Assembly (NCBI GenBank): GCA_004552485.1
Contig: SFOH01000012.1
Location: 1 to 52,870, forward strand
Reading direction: 5' to 3'
Source: Bacteroidales bacterium
GTDB taxonomy: Bacteria > Bacteroidota > Bacteroidia > Bacteroidales > Muribaculaceae
DNA: 52,870 nt
The position numbers and the translations under genes were made by a program. Shown here one piece after another: positions 29,408-38,215 of this stretch (positions are counted from its first letter, which is position 1; each line of letters starts with the position of its first letter). The notes below the pieces were generated by a model, which was given only the letters and a program-made list of their open reading frames with translations, was not told the DNA's origin and did no database searches.

Positions 29408-31855
29408 ATGATAAACATCGATGAGAAATATCTGAACGAGCTTCCCGTCGGCGCAGTGACCGCCGACGTCGACCGCGCCTTGTGCGAGGGCACGCGGTTG
29501 GTGGTGACGGCGCCGCCCGGTTCGGGCAAGTCGACGCTGCTGCCGCTGACTATTGCGCGCGGCATGGGCGACACGGCGGGTCGCATCGTCATGCTCGAGC
29601 CGCGGCGTGCCGCCGCGCGTCAGATTGCCATGCGCATGGCCGCGATGCTCGGAGAGAAAGTCGGTCAGACCGTCGGCTACCGCATGCGCCTGGAGAGCCG
29701 CGTCAGCGCCGCCACGCGCATCGAGGTGGTGACGGAAGGCGTGATGGAGCGCATGCTCATCGACGACCCCACGCTCGACGGCGTCGGCTGCGTGGTGTTC
29801 GACGAGTTCCACGAACGCAGTCTCACGGCCGATCTGTGCCTGGCGCTAACGCTTGAGGCTCAGTCGGTTATCCGCGATGACTTGCGCTTGGTCATCATGT
29901 CGGCCACCATCGATGCCGAAGACCTGTGCCGACGACTCGACGCGCCGCTCGTGACCGCCGAAGGTCGTATGTTCGACGTCGAGATAAAGAATCTGGAAGA
30001 CACGGACGCCCGAAATTGCGCCGAAGACGTTGCCGCCGGAGTGCGCCGGGCGTGGCGCGAACAGCCGGGAAACATCCTGGCGTTCCTGCCCGGTCAGGCC
30101 GAGATACTGCGCTGTGCCGACGAACTGCGCGCCACCCTTCCCGACGCGCTCGTCATGCCGCTATACGGACTCATGGCGCCGCAGGAGCAGTATCGCGCGC
30201 TGGAATACAGTCCGGAGGGACAGCGCAAGATTGTGCTGGCCACGCCCATCGCCGAGACCTCGCTGACCATCGGCGGCATCACGGCCGTGGTCGACTCGGG
30301 TCTCTGCCGCGCCGTGCGCTTCAACGCCGCCACGGGACTGAGTCGCCTCGAGACACAGCGCATCTCCATGGATATGGCCGCGCAGCGCGCCGGCCGCGCC
30401 GGACGTCTCAGCGCCGGCGTCTGCTACCGCCTTTTTACACGCGCCACCGAACACCGCATGGACGTGGCGCGCAAGCCCGAGATAGAGGATGCCGACCTGG
30501 CCGGAATGATGCTCGAGATAGCCGCATGGGGCGGGGCACATGCCGAAGAACTGCCGTGGATAATGCCGCCGCAGCCGGGACATATCGCGCAGGCAGTCAG
30601 GGTGTTGACGCTACTCGGCGCCCTCGATGAAAACGGAAAAATAACGCCGCGCGGACGGCGCATGGCCGCGCTGCCGTGCCATCCGCGCATTGCCAACATG
30701 CTGGTGACGGCCGCCACGCCCGGGCTGCGGGCACTTGCCGCCGACATCGCCGCGGTGCTCGAGGAGAAGGACCCGGTGAAAGACGATGACGATGCCGACC
30801 TGAACACGCGCATCGCTCTCCTGCGCCAGCAGCGCCGGTCCGGCAATGTCGGCGGACGCTGGGCGCGCATCGACGCCGTCAGCCGGCAGTACTGCCGCCT
30901 CGTGCATGTCCAGCCCGAGAGCGGGCCGGTGACGGCGGAGGACACCGGTATGCTCGTCGCCGGCGCCTATCCCGAGCGTGTGGCCATGCAGACGGCGGCG
31001 GGAATCTACCGCCTGCCTTCCGGCGAGACCGTAACACTCTCAGAAGCAGACACTTTGAACGCATCGCCGTTCTTAGCTGTGGCCTCCATGGGACGCCGCA
31101 TCTTCCTGTCATCGCCCGTCACGCGCGATGTTCTCGAGGGCCTGGCACATTGGGTGGAAAATCTGTCGTGGAACAGCCGCGAGGGCCGCGTCATCGCCCG
31201 CAACGAGCTGCGTCTCGGCGTCTTAGTCATTGACTCAAAGCCCATTGACAGTCCCGACCGCTCACTCATCGCCGCCACCATCGCCCGCGCCGCCGTCAAG
31301 GAAGGGCGCACGATGTTCGACTTCGGCGACGATGTCCAGCGCCTTCAGCGCCGCATCGCCGTCGTCGGCACCTGGCACCCCGAGATGGAGCTGCCGGACG
31401 TCACAACCGACACACTTCTTGCCACGGCCGAGGAGTGGCTGCCCATGTACCTGGGCCGCGCGACAACCGTGACGGAACTGCGCAAGATTGACCTGTGCGA
31501 AGTGATAAAAGGCATTGTGGGATACGATGTTATGGAGCGCGTCGACCGCATCGCGCCCACGCATCTGCGCCTGCCGGGAGGTCGCAATGCCCGCATCGAC
31601 TACCGCGCCGGCACCGACCTGCCCGTGGTGAGCGCGCGCCTGCAGGACTGCCTGGGAATGCTTGACACGCCGCGCCTCGACAACGGCACGCGCCCGGTGC
31701 TCATGGAACTTCTCTCGCCGGGCTTCAAGCCCGTGCAGCTGACCACCGACCTCCGCGGCTTCTGGACAACCACCTACTTTGAGGTCCGCAAAGAGCTTCG
31801 CCGCCGCTACCCCAAACACCGCTGGCCCGACGACCCCCTCGCCCCTGTTCAGTAA
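29408..31855 (+). CDS. hrpB: ATP-dependent helicase HrpB
   Basis: 815 aa, the usual length. DExH-box RNA helicase-like protein: Walker A APPGSGKST, motif Ia MLEPRRAAARQ, motif II VVFDEFHERS (DEFH), motif III IMSATID, motif V 'ETSLTIGGI', and motif VI AQRAGRAGR. A helicase-associated domain and the HrpB-specific C-terminal domain follow (RYPKHRWPDDP near the end is the typical HrpB ending). Role in bacteria is little understood. Monocistronic, ending in a hairpin shared with the convergent esterase. Confidence 0.95.
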   Translation: MINIDEKYLNELPVGAVTADVDRALCEGTRLVVTAPPGSGKSTLLPLTIARGMGDTAGRIVMLEPRRAAARQIAMRMAAMLGEKVGQTVGYRMRLESRVSAATRIEVVTEGVMERMLIDDPTLDGVGCVVFDEFHERSLTADLCLALTLEAQSVIRDDLRLVIMSATIDAEDLCRRLDAPLVTAEGRMFDVEIKNLEDTDARNCAEDVAAGVRRAWREQPGNILAFLPGQAEILRCADELRATLPDALVMPLYGLMAPQEQYRALEYSPEGQRKIVLATPIAETSLTIGGITAVVDSGLCRAVRFNAATGLSRLETQRISMDMAAQRAGRAGRLSAGVCYRLFTRATEHRMDVARKPEIEDADLAGMMLEIAAWGGAHAEELPWIMPPQPGHIAQAVRVLTLLGALDENGKITPRGRRMAALPCHPRIANMLVTAATPGLRALAADIAAVLEEKDPVKDDDDADLNTRIALLRQQRRSGNVGGRWARIDAVSRQYCRLVHVQPESGPVTAEDTGMLVAGAYPERVAMQTAAGIYRLPSGETVTLSEADTLNASPFLAVASMGRRIFLSSPVTRDVLEGLAHWVENLSWNSREGRVIARNELRLGVLVIDSKPIDSPDRSLIAATIARAAVKEGRTMFDFGDDVQRLQRRIAVVGTWHPEMELPDVTTDTLLATAEEWLPMYLGRATTVTELRKIDLCEVIKGIVGYDVMERVDRIAPTHLRLPGGRNARIDYRAGTDLPVVSARLQDCLGMLDTPRLDNGTRPVLMELLSPGFKPVQLTTDLRGFWTTTYFEVRKELRRRYPKHRWPDDPLAPVQ

Positions 31856-31880
31856 CCCTGCACCCCTGTGTGAAAAAGAC

Positions 31881-31918
31881 GAACCCCGCCCTTGGCGCCT
31901 AAGCACCCGGTGGGGTTC
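31881..31918. terminator. Hairpin between hrpB and the esterase gene
   Basis: GAACCCCGCC (31881-31890) pairs with GGTGGGGTTC (31909-31918), one G-U pair, 18-nt loop. Confidence 0.75.
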
Positions 31919-32006
31919 AAAAGTCTGTGCAGCAGGATGTTCCGGTAAGCGCCGGCAGCACGGTCAGGCGGCAGGGCTGCCGCGCATCTGGCGCTCCACG
32001 CGCCTC

Positions 32007-33377
32007 TCAGTGCTTCTTGCTCTTCTTGTCTTTGCTCTTGCTGTCTTTTTTTGCCTTGCTCTTGGGGATTTTCAGGGACTGGCCCGGCTGGATGTTGTTG
32101 CTCTTGAGGTTGTTGGCCTTTTTGAGGTCCTCGACGGAGACGTGGTTGCGCTGGGCGATGGTGTAGAGGTTGTCGCCGGCTTTGATGGTGTGCTCGGCTG
32201 TTTTGCCGCCCTTCTTAGCCCGGCCGATGTCTTTCTTGGACTTTTTGTCGGCGCGTTTTGCGGGCTCTTTGCGGGCGGTGGTGCCGCCGGCGGCATCACG
32301 TATCTCCTTGCGGGTGGGGCGTTTGGCTGCGTAGTTGTCGCCGCTTTTCGAGGTGGCATCGAGGGCGGCTTTTGCTGAGGCAGAGCGGCGGCTCAGGCCG
32401 GCGTAGGCGTTCTTGGTGAGGCCTTGCTGGATGATGGAGACGGGGTGGACGGGGCGTCCTTTGTCGGCGAGGGAGTGTTGAAAGAGCCACTCGTAGGTCT
32501 CGGGCAGGTAGAAGAGTCGGGCGGGAGCGCCATGGTTCCAGCCGGGCACGCGGTCGTAGACGAAGCGGTGGCCGCCGCGGCTTTTCATCTCGGCGACGGG
32601 TTTGTCGGAGGCGGAGACGGGGACGGCGGCGTCGGCGGTGCCGTGGACAATCCACATTGGCACCTTGTTGAGGGCATCATAGTCCTTTGAGGTGGTGCCG
32701 CCGCACATGGGGATGGCAGCGGCAATCCTGTCGGGGTAGGCGGCGGCGAGGTCCATCGTGCCGAAGCCGCCCAGCGACATTCCCAGCACGTAGATGCGCG
32801 TGGTGTCGATGGGGTTGTTGGCCACCACGTTGTCAACAATGTTCATGATGCGCTCGGGACTCCATGCGCTGCCGGGGTTCTGGGGCGCCAGGATGTAGGC
32901 GTCGATTTTGCGGCCGCGGTCGATGGCGGCGATGGAGCCGTAGCGGCGGACTGTCTGGAGATTGCTGCCGCAGAGGCTGCGTCCGTGGAGGAAGATGACG
33001 AGGGGCAGGCGTCCGTGGGTTGCGGCCGTGGCGGAGGCACCGGGCTCAGCATTTTTCTCGCGTGCCGACGGAGGCAGGGGCACCGGGGCGGTGGCGGAGG
33101 CCACGCGCGGCGCCGTGGTGGAGGTCGCCTCGTCCACGAGATTGGCGACGGGCGGCAGGTCTTCTTCGACAATCTCGGCGGGCGTGGGCGCCGCAGCTGG
33201 TGCGGGAGCCGGCGCGGGCGCGAGGGGAACGGCGTTTGCCGGCGGAGTATAGAGCCAGTAGTTGTAACCGTTCTTGACGTTGTTGTAATAGGCTTTCAGA
33301 CCGGGAGAGTCGGCCATCGCGCTCGCAACGCCTAATGAGACGGTGCACGCTATTGTCAGAATTCGCTTGATATTCAT
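32007..33377 (-). CDS. Secreted alpha/beta-hydrolase (esterase) fused to LysM
   Basis: 456 aa. Signal peptide about 1-22, a Pro/Ala-rich linker (residues about 50-70), then a PHB-depolymerase-like esterase domain. It shows the oxyanion segment PLVIFLHGRSLCG, nucleophile Ser in LGMSLGGFGTMD, Asp in HGTADAAVP and His in GWNHGAP. After a basic linker, residues about 390-435 form a LysM domain (HTIKAGDNLYTIAQRNHVSV, 'NNIQPGQSLKIP') that binds peptidoglycan, and the protein ends in a Lys/Ser tail. The natural ester is unknown; the LysM should hold it at the wall. Its ATG overlaps the stop of the preceding propeller gene (TAATG), so translation is likely coupled. Confidence 0.88.
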   Translation of the reverse strand: MNIKRILTIACTVSLGVASAMADSPGLKAYYNNVKNGYNYWLYTPPANAVPLAPAPAPAPAAAPTPAEIVEEDLPPVANLVDEATSTTAPRVASATAPVPLPPSAREKNAEPGASATAATHGRLPLVIFLHGRSLCGSNLQTVRRYGSIAAIDRGRKIDAYILAPQNPGSAWSPERIMNIVDNVVANNPIDTTRIYVLGMSLGGFGTMDLAAAYPDRIAAAIPMCGGTTSKDYDALNKVPMWIVHGTADAAVPVSASDKPVAEMKSRGGHRFVYDRVPGWNHGAPARLFYLPETYEWLFQHSLADKGRPVHPVSIIQQGLTKNAYAGLSRRSASAKAALDATSKSGDNYAAKRPTRKEIRDAAGGTTARKEPAKRADKKSKKDIGRAKKGGKTAEHTIKAGDNLYTIAQRNHVSVEDLKKANNLKSNNIQPGQSLKIPKSKAKKDSKSKDKKSKKH

Positions 33378-34957
33378 TACTTTATGGAGAGTTTAAAGAT
33401 TGAGTTGCCGCGGCTGCCAACCACGAGGCTGTTGCCGATGACAACGGGAGAAGATTCGAAATTGTTGCCTACTGACTTGGTCACCAGGATTTTGCCGCTG
33501 CGGCCTTCGATGAGGTAGATGTTGCCGGCGCCGTCGGCGGTGACGACAAACATCTTGTTGTTCTCGTTGAGGAAGCCGACGGGCGACGACCACGAGTAGA
33601 TTTTGAGCGGTGTGGTGTAGACGGTTTTGCCGGTTTTGCGGTCGATGGCCATGAACCGGCCGTTGCTGCCGGAGGTGTTGAGCACGCAGTTTGTGAAGAT
33701 GAGGTCGCTGCAGTCGCCGATGCCGGGGAGGGGCGAGGCATAGAAGCCGCCGTCGAAGTGCTTTCCGTCAGCGTTTCTCTTGCGGGCGGGCGTGGCGTTG
33801 ACCCACACCTCGTCGCCGTTCAGGGCGTTGAGTTTGACAAAACGTGCATCGCCGTCGCCGCGGCGGTCGACCTCACAGCTGAAGTAGACGTACGGGGCTC
33901 CGTCCTCGACGGTGAGCACGGGCGAGGCGTCGATGTCATCACCGAGGGCGTAGTACCACACGGGCTTCATGGTGGACAGGTTCACGCACAGCACATGGCC
34001 GTGGTTGTCGCCGACGTATCCGTAGTTGCGGTAGACGGCCATCGAGCACTCCATGCCGGGGGCGGCGCCGCCGACAGTGTAGTTGAGGGTGGAGTGGGGG
34101 ATGAGTCGGCCGGGAGCGACCGTGTACTTGTAGAGGATGCCGTTCTCGCCGGGGCGGAAGACGAAGTTGCCGAGGCGCACGGGCGAGGAGTCGTAGGCGC
34201 CCCAGTGGCGCAGGGCCCTGGGGTCTTCGGGGACGACGTCGGTGACTTTGTTGCTGTGGAGGTCTACGACCAATGCGCCGAAGGGACGCTGGGCGGGAAC
34301 GCCCTGGCCCACGTAGACATTGCCGTTGAAGGTGGGGTCGACGGAGGGCGTGCCCTTGATGGGATTGCCCACGTCGACGGGCTCGCGCGTGGCTTTGCCG
34401 GTCTCGAAGTTGACGAAGTAGAGACGGCTTGCCAGCGAGCCGAAGATAATCTCGCGGCCGTTGAAGTCGGCGTTCACAACGCCCTCGGCGCGGAAGGCCT
34501 TGACGCACGAGTCGGGCCACTGCACGTAGAGGGGTTGGCCGGTCCATCCCGTTCCGCCGCCCCAGTGACCCACGCCGGTGTCGCGGTTGTCGGTCTGCGT
34601 CGTGAACGTCCAGTCGACGACAATCTCGGAGGGCGTGCCCTTCACGCGGCCGCCGAAAGCGGCATTGCGCTGAGGGTCGTTGCGGAAGGTGAGCACGCTG
34701 CCCTTGGCCAACTCGTAAAAGCGGCTGCCGGGGGGTACTGTGCCGTCGGTGAGCGTGTCGATAACGGTGACACGCGCGTTGACCTTTTCGGCGGAGGCAT
34801 AGGCCGTGTCGGGCAGAGCCTCGACGGGCTCTTCGACGACGGCTGCGGTGTCGGCGGCCACGGAGTCGGCGGCGTCGCCGGACTTGCTGCCCTTGCCGCA
34901 GCCGTAGAAAAGTGCGGCGCTGAGCGCGGCGACCGAGATGTATCTTAATGTCTTCAT
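33377..34957 (-). CDS. PQQ-like beta-propeller lipoprotein
   Basis: 526 aa. Lipobox ALFYGC (Cys20), then an Asp/Ala/Val-rich linker and a propeller. The blades show 'IIFGSLASRLYFVNFETGKA', 'GHVLCVNLSTMKPVWYYALG', 'NGRFMAIDRKTGKTVYTT' and 'AGNIYLIEGRSGKILVTKS', the 'G.lyalD..TGk..W' pattern of PQQ-binding-like repeats. No PQQ-dependent dehydrogenase residues are evident, so it is probably a binding or scaffold protein on the periplasmic side. It overlaps the esterase gene by one base (TAATG) and likely forms a unit with it. Confidence 0.85.
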   Translation of the reverse strand: MKTLRYISVAALSAALFYGCGKGSKSGDAADSVAADTAAVVEEPVEALPDTAYASAEKVNARVTVIDTLTDGTVPPGSRFYELAKGSVLTFRNDPQRNAAFGGRVKGTPSEIVVDWTFTTQTDNRDTGVGHWGGGTGWTGQPLYVQWPDSCVKAFRAEGVVNADFNGREIIFGSLASRLYFVNFETGKATREPVDVGNPIKGTPSVDPTFNGNVYVGQGVPAQRPFGALVVDLHSNKVTDVVPEDPRALRHWGAYDSSPVRLGNFVFRPGENGILYKYTVAPGRLIPHSTLNYTVGGAAPGMECSMAVYRNYGYVGDNHGHVLCVNLSTMKPVWYYALGDDIDASPVLTVEDGAPYVYFSCEVDRRGDGDARFVKLNALNGDEVWVNATPARKRNADGKHFDGGFYASPLPGIGDCSDLIFTNCVLNTSGSNGRFMAIDRKTGKTVYTTPLKIYSWSSPVGFLNENNKMFVVTADGAGNIYLIEGRSGKILVTKSVGNNFESSPVVIGNSLVVGSRGNSIFKLSIK

Positions 34958-35074
34958 TGGCGAATTGATGGGTTCAGTAGTTGGCTGTTATTCTGTGTTA
35001 TGCGCGTCTGGAAAAGTTATGCGCCTTTATTATAATAATGTACGCGCGCGTAAGTGATTGCGCGCCGCGACACC

Positions 35075-35101
35075 ACCGGGCACGCCTGAGCGCGCCCCGG
35101 T
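35075..35101 (-). terminator. Weak GC hairpin after the HD-domain gene
   Basis: ACCGGG (35075-35080) can pair with CCCGGT (35096-35101). A 12-bp palindrome TACGCGCGCGTA lies nearby at 35041-35052. Confidence 0.35.
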
Positions 35102-35141
35102 CAAAGGCTTGCGGTTGTTCCCTCTATGTCGGCAGAGCCGT

Positions 35142-35726
35142 TCACTCGAACATGTCGCGCAGCTCGAGGAAGCGCGGCAGTGACTCGGGGAAGTGCTTCT
35201 GTATGGATGCCAGGATGTGCTCCGGCGTTTTCTCTTTCATGTCGCCGCTCTTCGAGAAGAACTTGTCGGCATAGCAGACCAGCTTCTCCAGCTCTGTCTC
35301 GGGGACGAGGTCGGCCACTGGCAGCGGCAGGCCTTGGGCGACGATGTCCTCGGCGGTGATGCCTGCGCCGGTGTGACGCTCGGCCACTCGTGCCGCCCAC
35401 TCCGGGGCTCCCTGCTCGCGCAGCAGCGCCGCGCCGAGGATGCCGTGGCGGATGTAAGGCTCCGGGCCGTGGCAGAAGATGCCGGGGGCGTCGGTGAGGA
35501 AGATGCCGATGTCGTGGAGCAGGGCGGCGGCGCGCACCTGCCCGGCGTCGAGATGCGGACAGCGGGCGGCCCGGATGGCCTCGGCCTTGTCGGCCACGCT
35601 GCGGCTGTGCTTCAGAAGCATTCGGCACAGCTCGGACTCCGGCTCGTAGAAGCGCATAAGCAACGCCTCGGCCTCCTCGGGCGTCATCGTCGTGGCGCTG
35701 TCGGCGTCATGGTTCAGTGAACTCAT
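35142..35726 (-). CDS. HDIG-domain phosphohydrolase-like protein
   Basis: 194 aa from ATG at 35726; the longer in-frame ORF is only antisense-like sequence of ilvE. An HD domain is visible: H of KHSRSVADKAEAIR, the HD pair in AALLHDIGIFLT, the later His in CHGPEPYIRHGILG and 'VAERHTGAGI', and the distal Asp near VCYADKFFSKSG. Such proteins hydrolyse phosphomonoesters or nucleotides; substrate unknown. It follows ilvE by 19 bp and is probably in its operon. Confidence 0.85.
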   Translation of the reverse strand: MSSLNHDADSATTMTPEEAEALLMRFYEPESELCRMLLKHSRSVADKAEAIRAARCPHLDAGQVRAAALLHDIGIFLTDAPGIFCHGPEPYIRHGILGAALLREQGAPEWAARVAERHTGAGITAEDIVAQGLPLPVADLVPETELEKLVCYADKFFSKSGDMKEKTPEHILASIQKHFPESLPRFLELRDMFE

Positions 35727-35745
35727 CGTTGCGGACGGGCGGGCG

Positions 35746-36813
35746 TTATTCGATGACCTCGCACCAGTTATGCTTGTCCTCGACCTCGCCGAACTGAATG
35801 CCGAGCAGGGTGTTGTAGAGGCTCGTGGTGACGGGGCCGGGCTTGCCGTCGCGGGCGATGACGTAGGTGTCGCCGGTGTCCAGGTCGTCGATTTCGAGGA
35901 CGGGCGAGCAGACGGCGGCGGTGCCGCAGGCGGCGGCTTCGGAGAAGTCTTTGAGCTCGTCAAGGCCGATGTGTCGCTCCTCGACCGTCAGGCCCATGTC
36001 GCGCGCCAGCTGGCGGAGGCTCAGGTTGGTGATGGAGGGGAGGATGGAGTCGGAGGCCGGCGTCACATACTTGCCGTCTTTGACGGCGAAGAAGTTGGCG
36101 GGGCCGCACTCGTCGAGGTATTTCTTCTCTTTGGGGTCGAGATAGAGCATTGCGGAGTATCCCTTGTCGTGGGCGAGGTTGCCCGAGCGCAGTGAAGCGG
36201 CGTAGTTGCCGCCGATTTTGAAGCGGCCGGTGCCCTTGGGTGCCACGCGGTCATACTGGCGCGAGATGCAGATTTTGCTGGGCTTGAAGCCGGTCTTGAA
36301 GTAAGCGCCCACGGGCGATACGAAGATCACCACCGTGTATTCGCGTGCGGCCTTCACGCCCACCTGAGGCGTCATGCCGATTTCGAGAGGACGGATGTAG
36401 AGGCTGGCGCCGGTGCCGTAGGGCGGGATGAAGCGTGCGTTGAGCTTCACGGCCATGCGCACCATCTCGCAGAATTTCTCGACGGGGAGGGGCTCCATGC
36501 AGATGCCCTCGGCGGACTCGCGGAAGCGCTCGGCGTTCTTTTCCATGCGGAACACGCGCACCTTGCCGTCCTTGCCGCGGTAGGCCTTCAGGCCTTCGAA
36601 AGCCTCCTGACCGTAGTGTAGGCAGGTTGCGGCCATGTGCACGTCGATGTTGGGCGAGGAGCTGACGTAGATGTCGCCCCATTTGCCGTCCTTGAAGTCG
36701 CAGCGCACGTTGTAATCAGTGGGATAATATCCGAAGACCAGATTTTTCCAGTCTATGTCGGCAGGCTTAGCATTGATGTCAAAAGCCTTAATGTCAATAT
36801 TTTCCTTGTTCAT
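35746..36813 (-). CDS. ilvE: Branched-chain amino acid aminotransferase
   Basis: 355 aa from ATG at 36813 (MNKENIDIKAFD). PLP class IV enzyme converting Val, Leu and Ile to their keto acids and back. Visible: YGQEAFEGLKAYRG, the PLP lysine about Lys199 in GRFKIGGNYA, the 'ECGPANFFAVKDGKYVTP' segment, 'SILPSITNLSLRQLA' and the phosphate-binding 'CGTAAVCSP'. Length is close to the eukaryote-like BCAT group. An in-frame ATG at 36891 inside the leader would add 26 residues rich in Leu. Own perfect promoter at 36946-36977. Confidence 0.95.
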   Translation of the reverse strand: MNKENIDIKAFDINAKPADIDWKNLVFGYYPTDYNVRCDFKDGKWGDIYVSSSPNIDVHMAATCLHYGQEAFEGLKAYRGKDGKVRVFRMEKNAERFRESAEGICMEPLPVEKFCEMVRMAVKLNARFIPPYGTGASLYIRPLEIGMTPQVGVKAAREYTVVIFVSPVGAYFKTGFKPSKICISRQYDRVAPKGTGRFKIGGNYAASLRSGNLAHDKGYSAMLYLDPKEKKYLDECGPANFFAVKDGKYVTPASDSILPSITNLSLRQLARDMGLTVEERHIGLDELKDFSEAAACGTAAVCSPVLEIDDLDTGDTYVIARDGKPGPVTTSLYNTLLGIQFGEVEDKHNWCEVIE

Positions 36814-36945
36814 ATCCAAAATCGGATGATTGGTAAGCAATCGGGTTAATAATGTGGTTTTATGACAGTTATCTATGCGGAATAGTGTCATGCGAGGCCG
36901 GGAGGGCATTCCGCGGGGGAGAGAACCACCCGGCTTGGTAGTTTG

Positions 36946-36977
36946 CAAATATACAGAATAATCTTCATACGGGCAAA
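36946..36977 (-). promoter_or_regulatory. ilvE promoter
   Basis: Minus strand: TTTG (36974-36977), 20 bp, TATATTTG (36946-36953). Confidence 0.85.
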
Positions 36978-37066
36978 CAAAAGGGCTTAAAAGGCTCTAA
37001 ACTGCGTTAATGGATGTTTACGCCTTTGGTCCAGTTGTTAAAATTAGTGAAAAGATGTGCGCGGGT

Positions 37067-37099
37067 ATTGCACAGCTCGAAAATAGTTCCTACCTTTGC
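37067..37099 (+). promoter_or_regulatory. tRNA-Pro promoter
   Basis: ATTG (37067-37070), 21 bp, TACCTTTG (37092-37099), about 60 bp upstream of the tRNA. Confidence 0.8.
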
Positions 37100-37160
37100 A
37101 TCGCTTTTGGGAACAACGCCAAGGCGTCGGACACCGAAAGCAGACATAAGCCCGGAAATT

Positions 37161-37234
37161 CGGGGTGTAGCTCAGTTGGTTAGAGTACGCGTCTGGGGGG
37201 CGTGAGGTCGCTAGTTCGAGTCTAGTCACCCCGA
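37161..37234 (+). tRNA. tRNA-Pro (anticodon GGG)
   Basis: 74 nt cloverleaf. Acceptor CGGGGTG pairs fully with CACCCCG; D arm GCTC/GAGT; anticodon stem CGCGT/GCGTG with loop CTGGGGG, anticodon GGG; T arm GCTAG/CTAGT with loop TTCGAGT. Discriminator base A; CCA is not encoded. Six consecutive G residues run from position 34 through 39. A promoter and an intrinsic terminator frame it, so it is a single-tRNA unit. Confidence 0.95.
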
Positions 37235-37258
37235 CAAGCTAAAGGGCTTATGAAACAG

Positions 37259-37286
37259 AGAGTTCAGCGAAAGCTGAACTCTTTTT
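37259..37286 (+). terminator. Intrinsic terminator of tRNA-Pro
   Basis: AGAGTTCAGC, GAAA tetraloop, GCTGAACTCT, then T4: a textbook hairpin with a perfect 10-bp stem. Confidence 0.92.
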
Positions 37287-37348
37287 GCGTTTATAAGCGC
37301 CTGTCCTCACCTGCCGCGCGCGCACGCGCGTGTGGGGCGGCGGGGTAG

Positions 37349-37366
37349 AGCGCCAAGAACTATTGG
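37349..37366 (+). promoter_or_regulatory. Short hairpin in the SDR upstream region
   Basis: CGCCAA (37349-37354) and TTGGCG (37361-37366) form a 6-bp inverted repeat, 40 bp upstream of the SDR start. No TAnnTTTG box is visible for the SDR gene; the site could be an operator. Confidence 0.3.
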
Positions 37367-37405
37367 CGTGGCTGAGCCGTTCTTAATTATAAAACAATGT
37401 GAGAT

Positions 37406-38215
37406 ATGAAGAAAATCGTAATCATGGGTGCGTCGACGGGCATCGGCAATGCGCTGGCGCAGGCCTTTCTCAAGCATGGCTTCGAGGTGGGAGTCGCCGG
37501 ACGCCGCACCGAGCCGCTGCGCGACCTGCAGCAGCAGTATCCCGGCCTCGTGCATTATTCGGATATAGATATCACCAAGGCCGAGGCCGTCCACAAGCTG
37601 CAGCGCATCGTAGAGGCTCTGGGCGGCATGGATATCTATGTGCATGTTGCCGGAATCGGTTATGAGAATCTGAGCCTGGAGCCGGAGGCCGAGGCGGCTG
37701 TTGTGGACACTAATGCCACCTCGTTCGCACGCATGACGGCAGCGGCCTATCGCTGGATGCGCAACCACGGCGTGCGCGGTCAGATTGCGGCCGTGACGTC
37801 CGTTGCGGGCACAAAGGGCATGGCGCGTCTGTCGGCCTATTCAGCCTCGAAAGCCTTTGCGCAGGCCTATCTCCTGGCGCTTCGCCAGCTGTCGAACAAC
37901 GAGCGCTCGGGCATAACCATCACCGACATCCGTCCCGGATGGGTGAAGACGCCGCTGCTTGCTCCGGGCGCGAAATATCCCATGGAGATGACCACCGACT
38001 ATGTCGTGCCGCAGATACTGCGGGCAATAGCCGGACGCAAGAGTGTGGCCGTCATCGACTGGCGCTGGAACATTTTGGTGGGATTGTGGCGACTGCTGCC
38101 GAATTGGCTATGGGCGCACATGAACGTGCGCGTCTCCGACAAGGACGTGGCTTTCCCGGCGCCCGGCAAGAACGTGCCTCTCGCGGGCGGCGACGATGTG
38201 CCGCACAAGGAATAA
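37406..38215 (+). CDS. Short-chain dehydrogenase/reductase
   Basis: 269 aa. Classical SDR: the NAD(P)-binding glycine motif IMGASTGIGNALA at residues 5-17, 'HVAGIGYEN', catalytic Ser near VTSVAG and the YxxxK motif YSASKAFAQAYLL, followed by 'IRPGWVKTPLL'. The basic residues after strand 2 (GRRTEP) suggest NADP(H). Substrate unknown. A hydrophobic C-terminal stretch (WNILVGLWRLLPNWLW) may associate with membrane. It is convergent with dapF with no gap at all (38215/38216) and no hairpin between them. Confidence 0.92.
   Translation: MKKIVIMGASTGIGNALAQAFLKHGFEVGVAGRRTEPLRDLQQQYPGLVHYSDIDITKAEAVHKLQRIVEALGGMDIYVHVAGIGYENLSLEPEAEAAVVDTNATSFARMTAAAYRWMRNHGVRGQIAAVTSVAGTKGMARLSAYSASKAFAQAYLLALRQLSNNERSGITITDIRPGWVKTPLLAPGAKYPMEMTTDYVVPQILRAIAGRKSVAVIDWRWNILVGLWRLLPNWLWAHMNVRVSDKDVAFPAPGKNVPLAGGDDVPHKE

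Larger units (their letters stand above)
36814..37160. other. 347-bp divergent region between ilvE and tRNA-Pro
   Basis: Contains two consensus promoters: the ilvE promoter (minus, 36946-36977) and the tRNA promoter (plus, 37067-37099). The ilvE leader of about 125 nt holds an in-frame alternative ATG at 36891. Nothing else recognised. Confidence 0.7.

Noticed and set aside
35041..35052. TACGCGCGCGTA palindrome (similar CG-runs at about 25800 and 50375)
   Set aside because: Alternating CG runs are expected in this GC-rich genome and the other two occur inside genes; no shared flanks.
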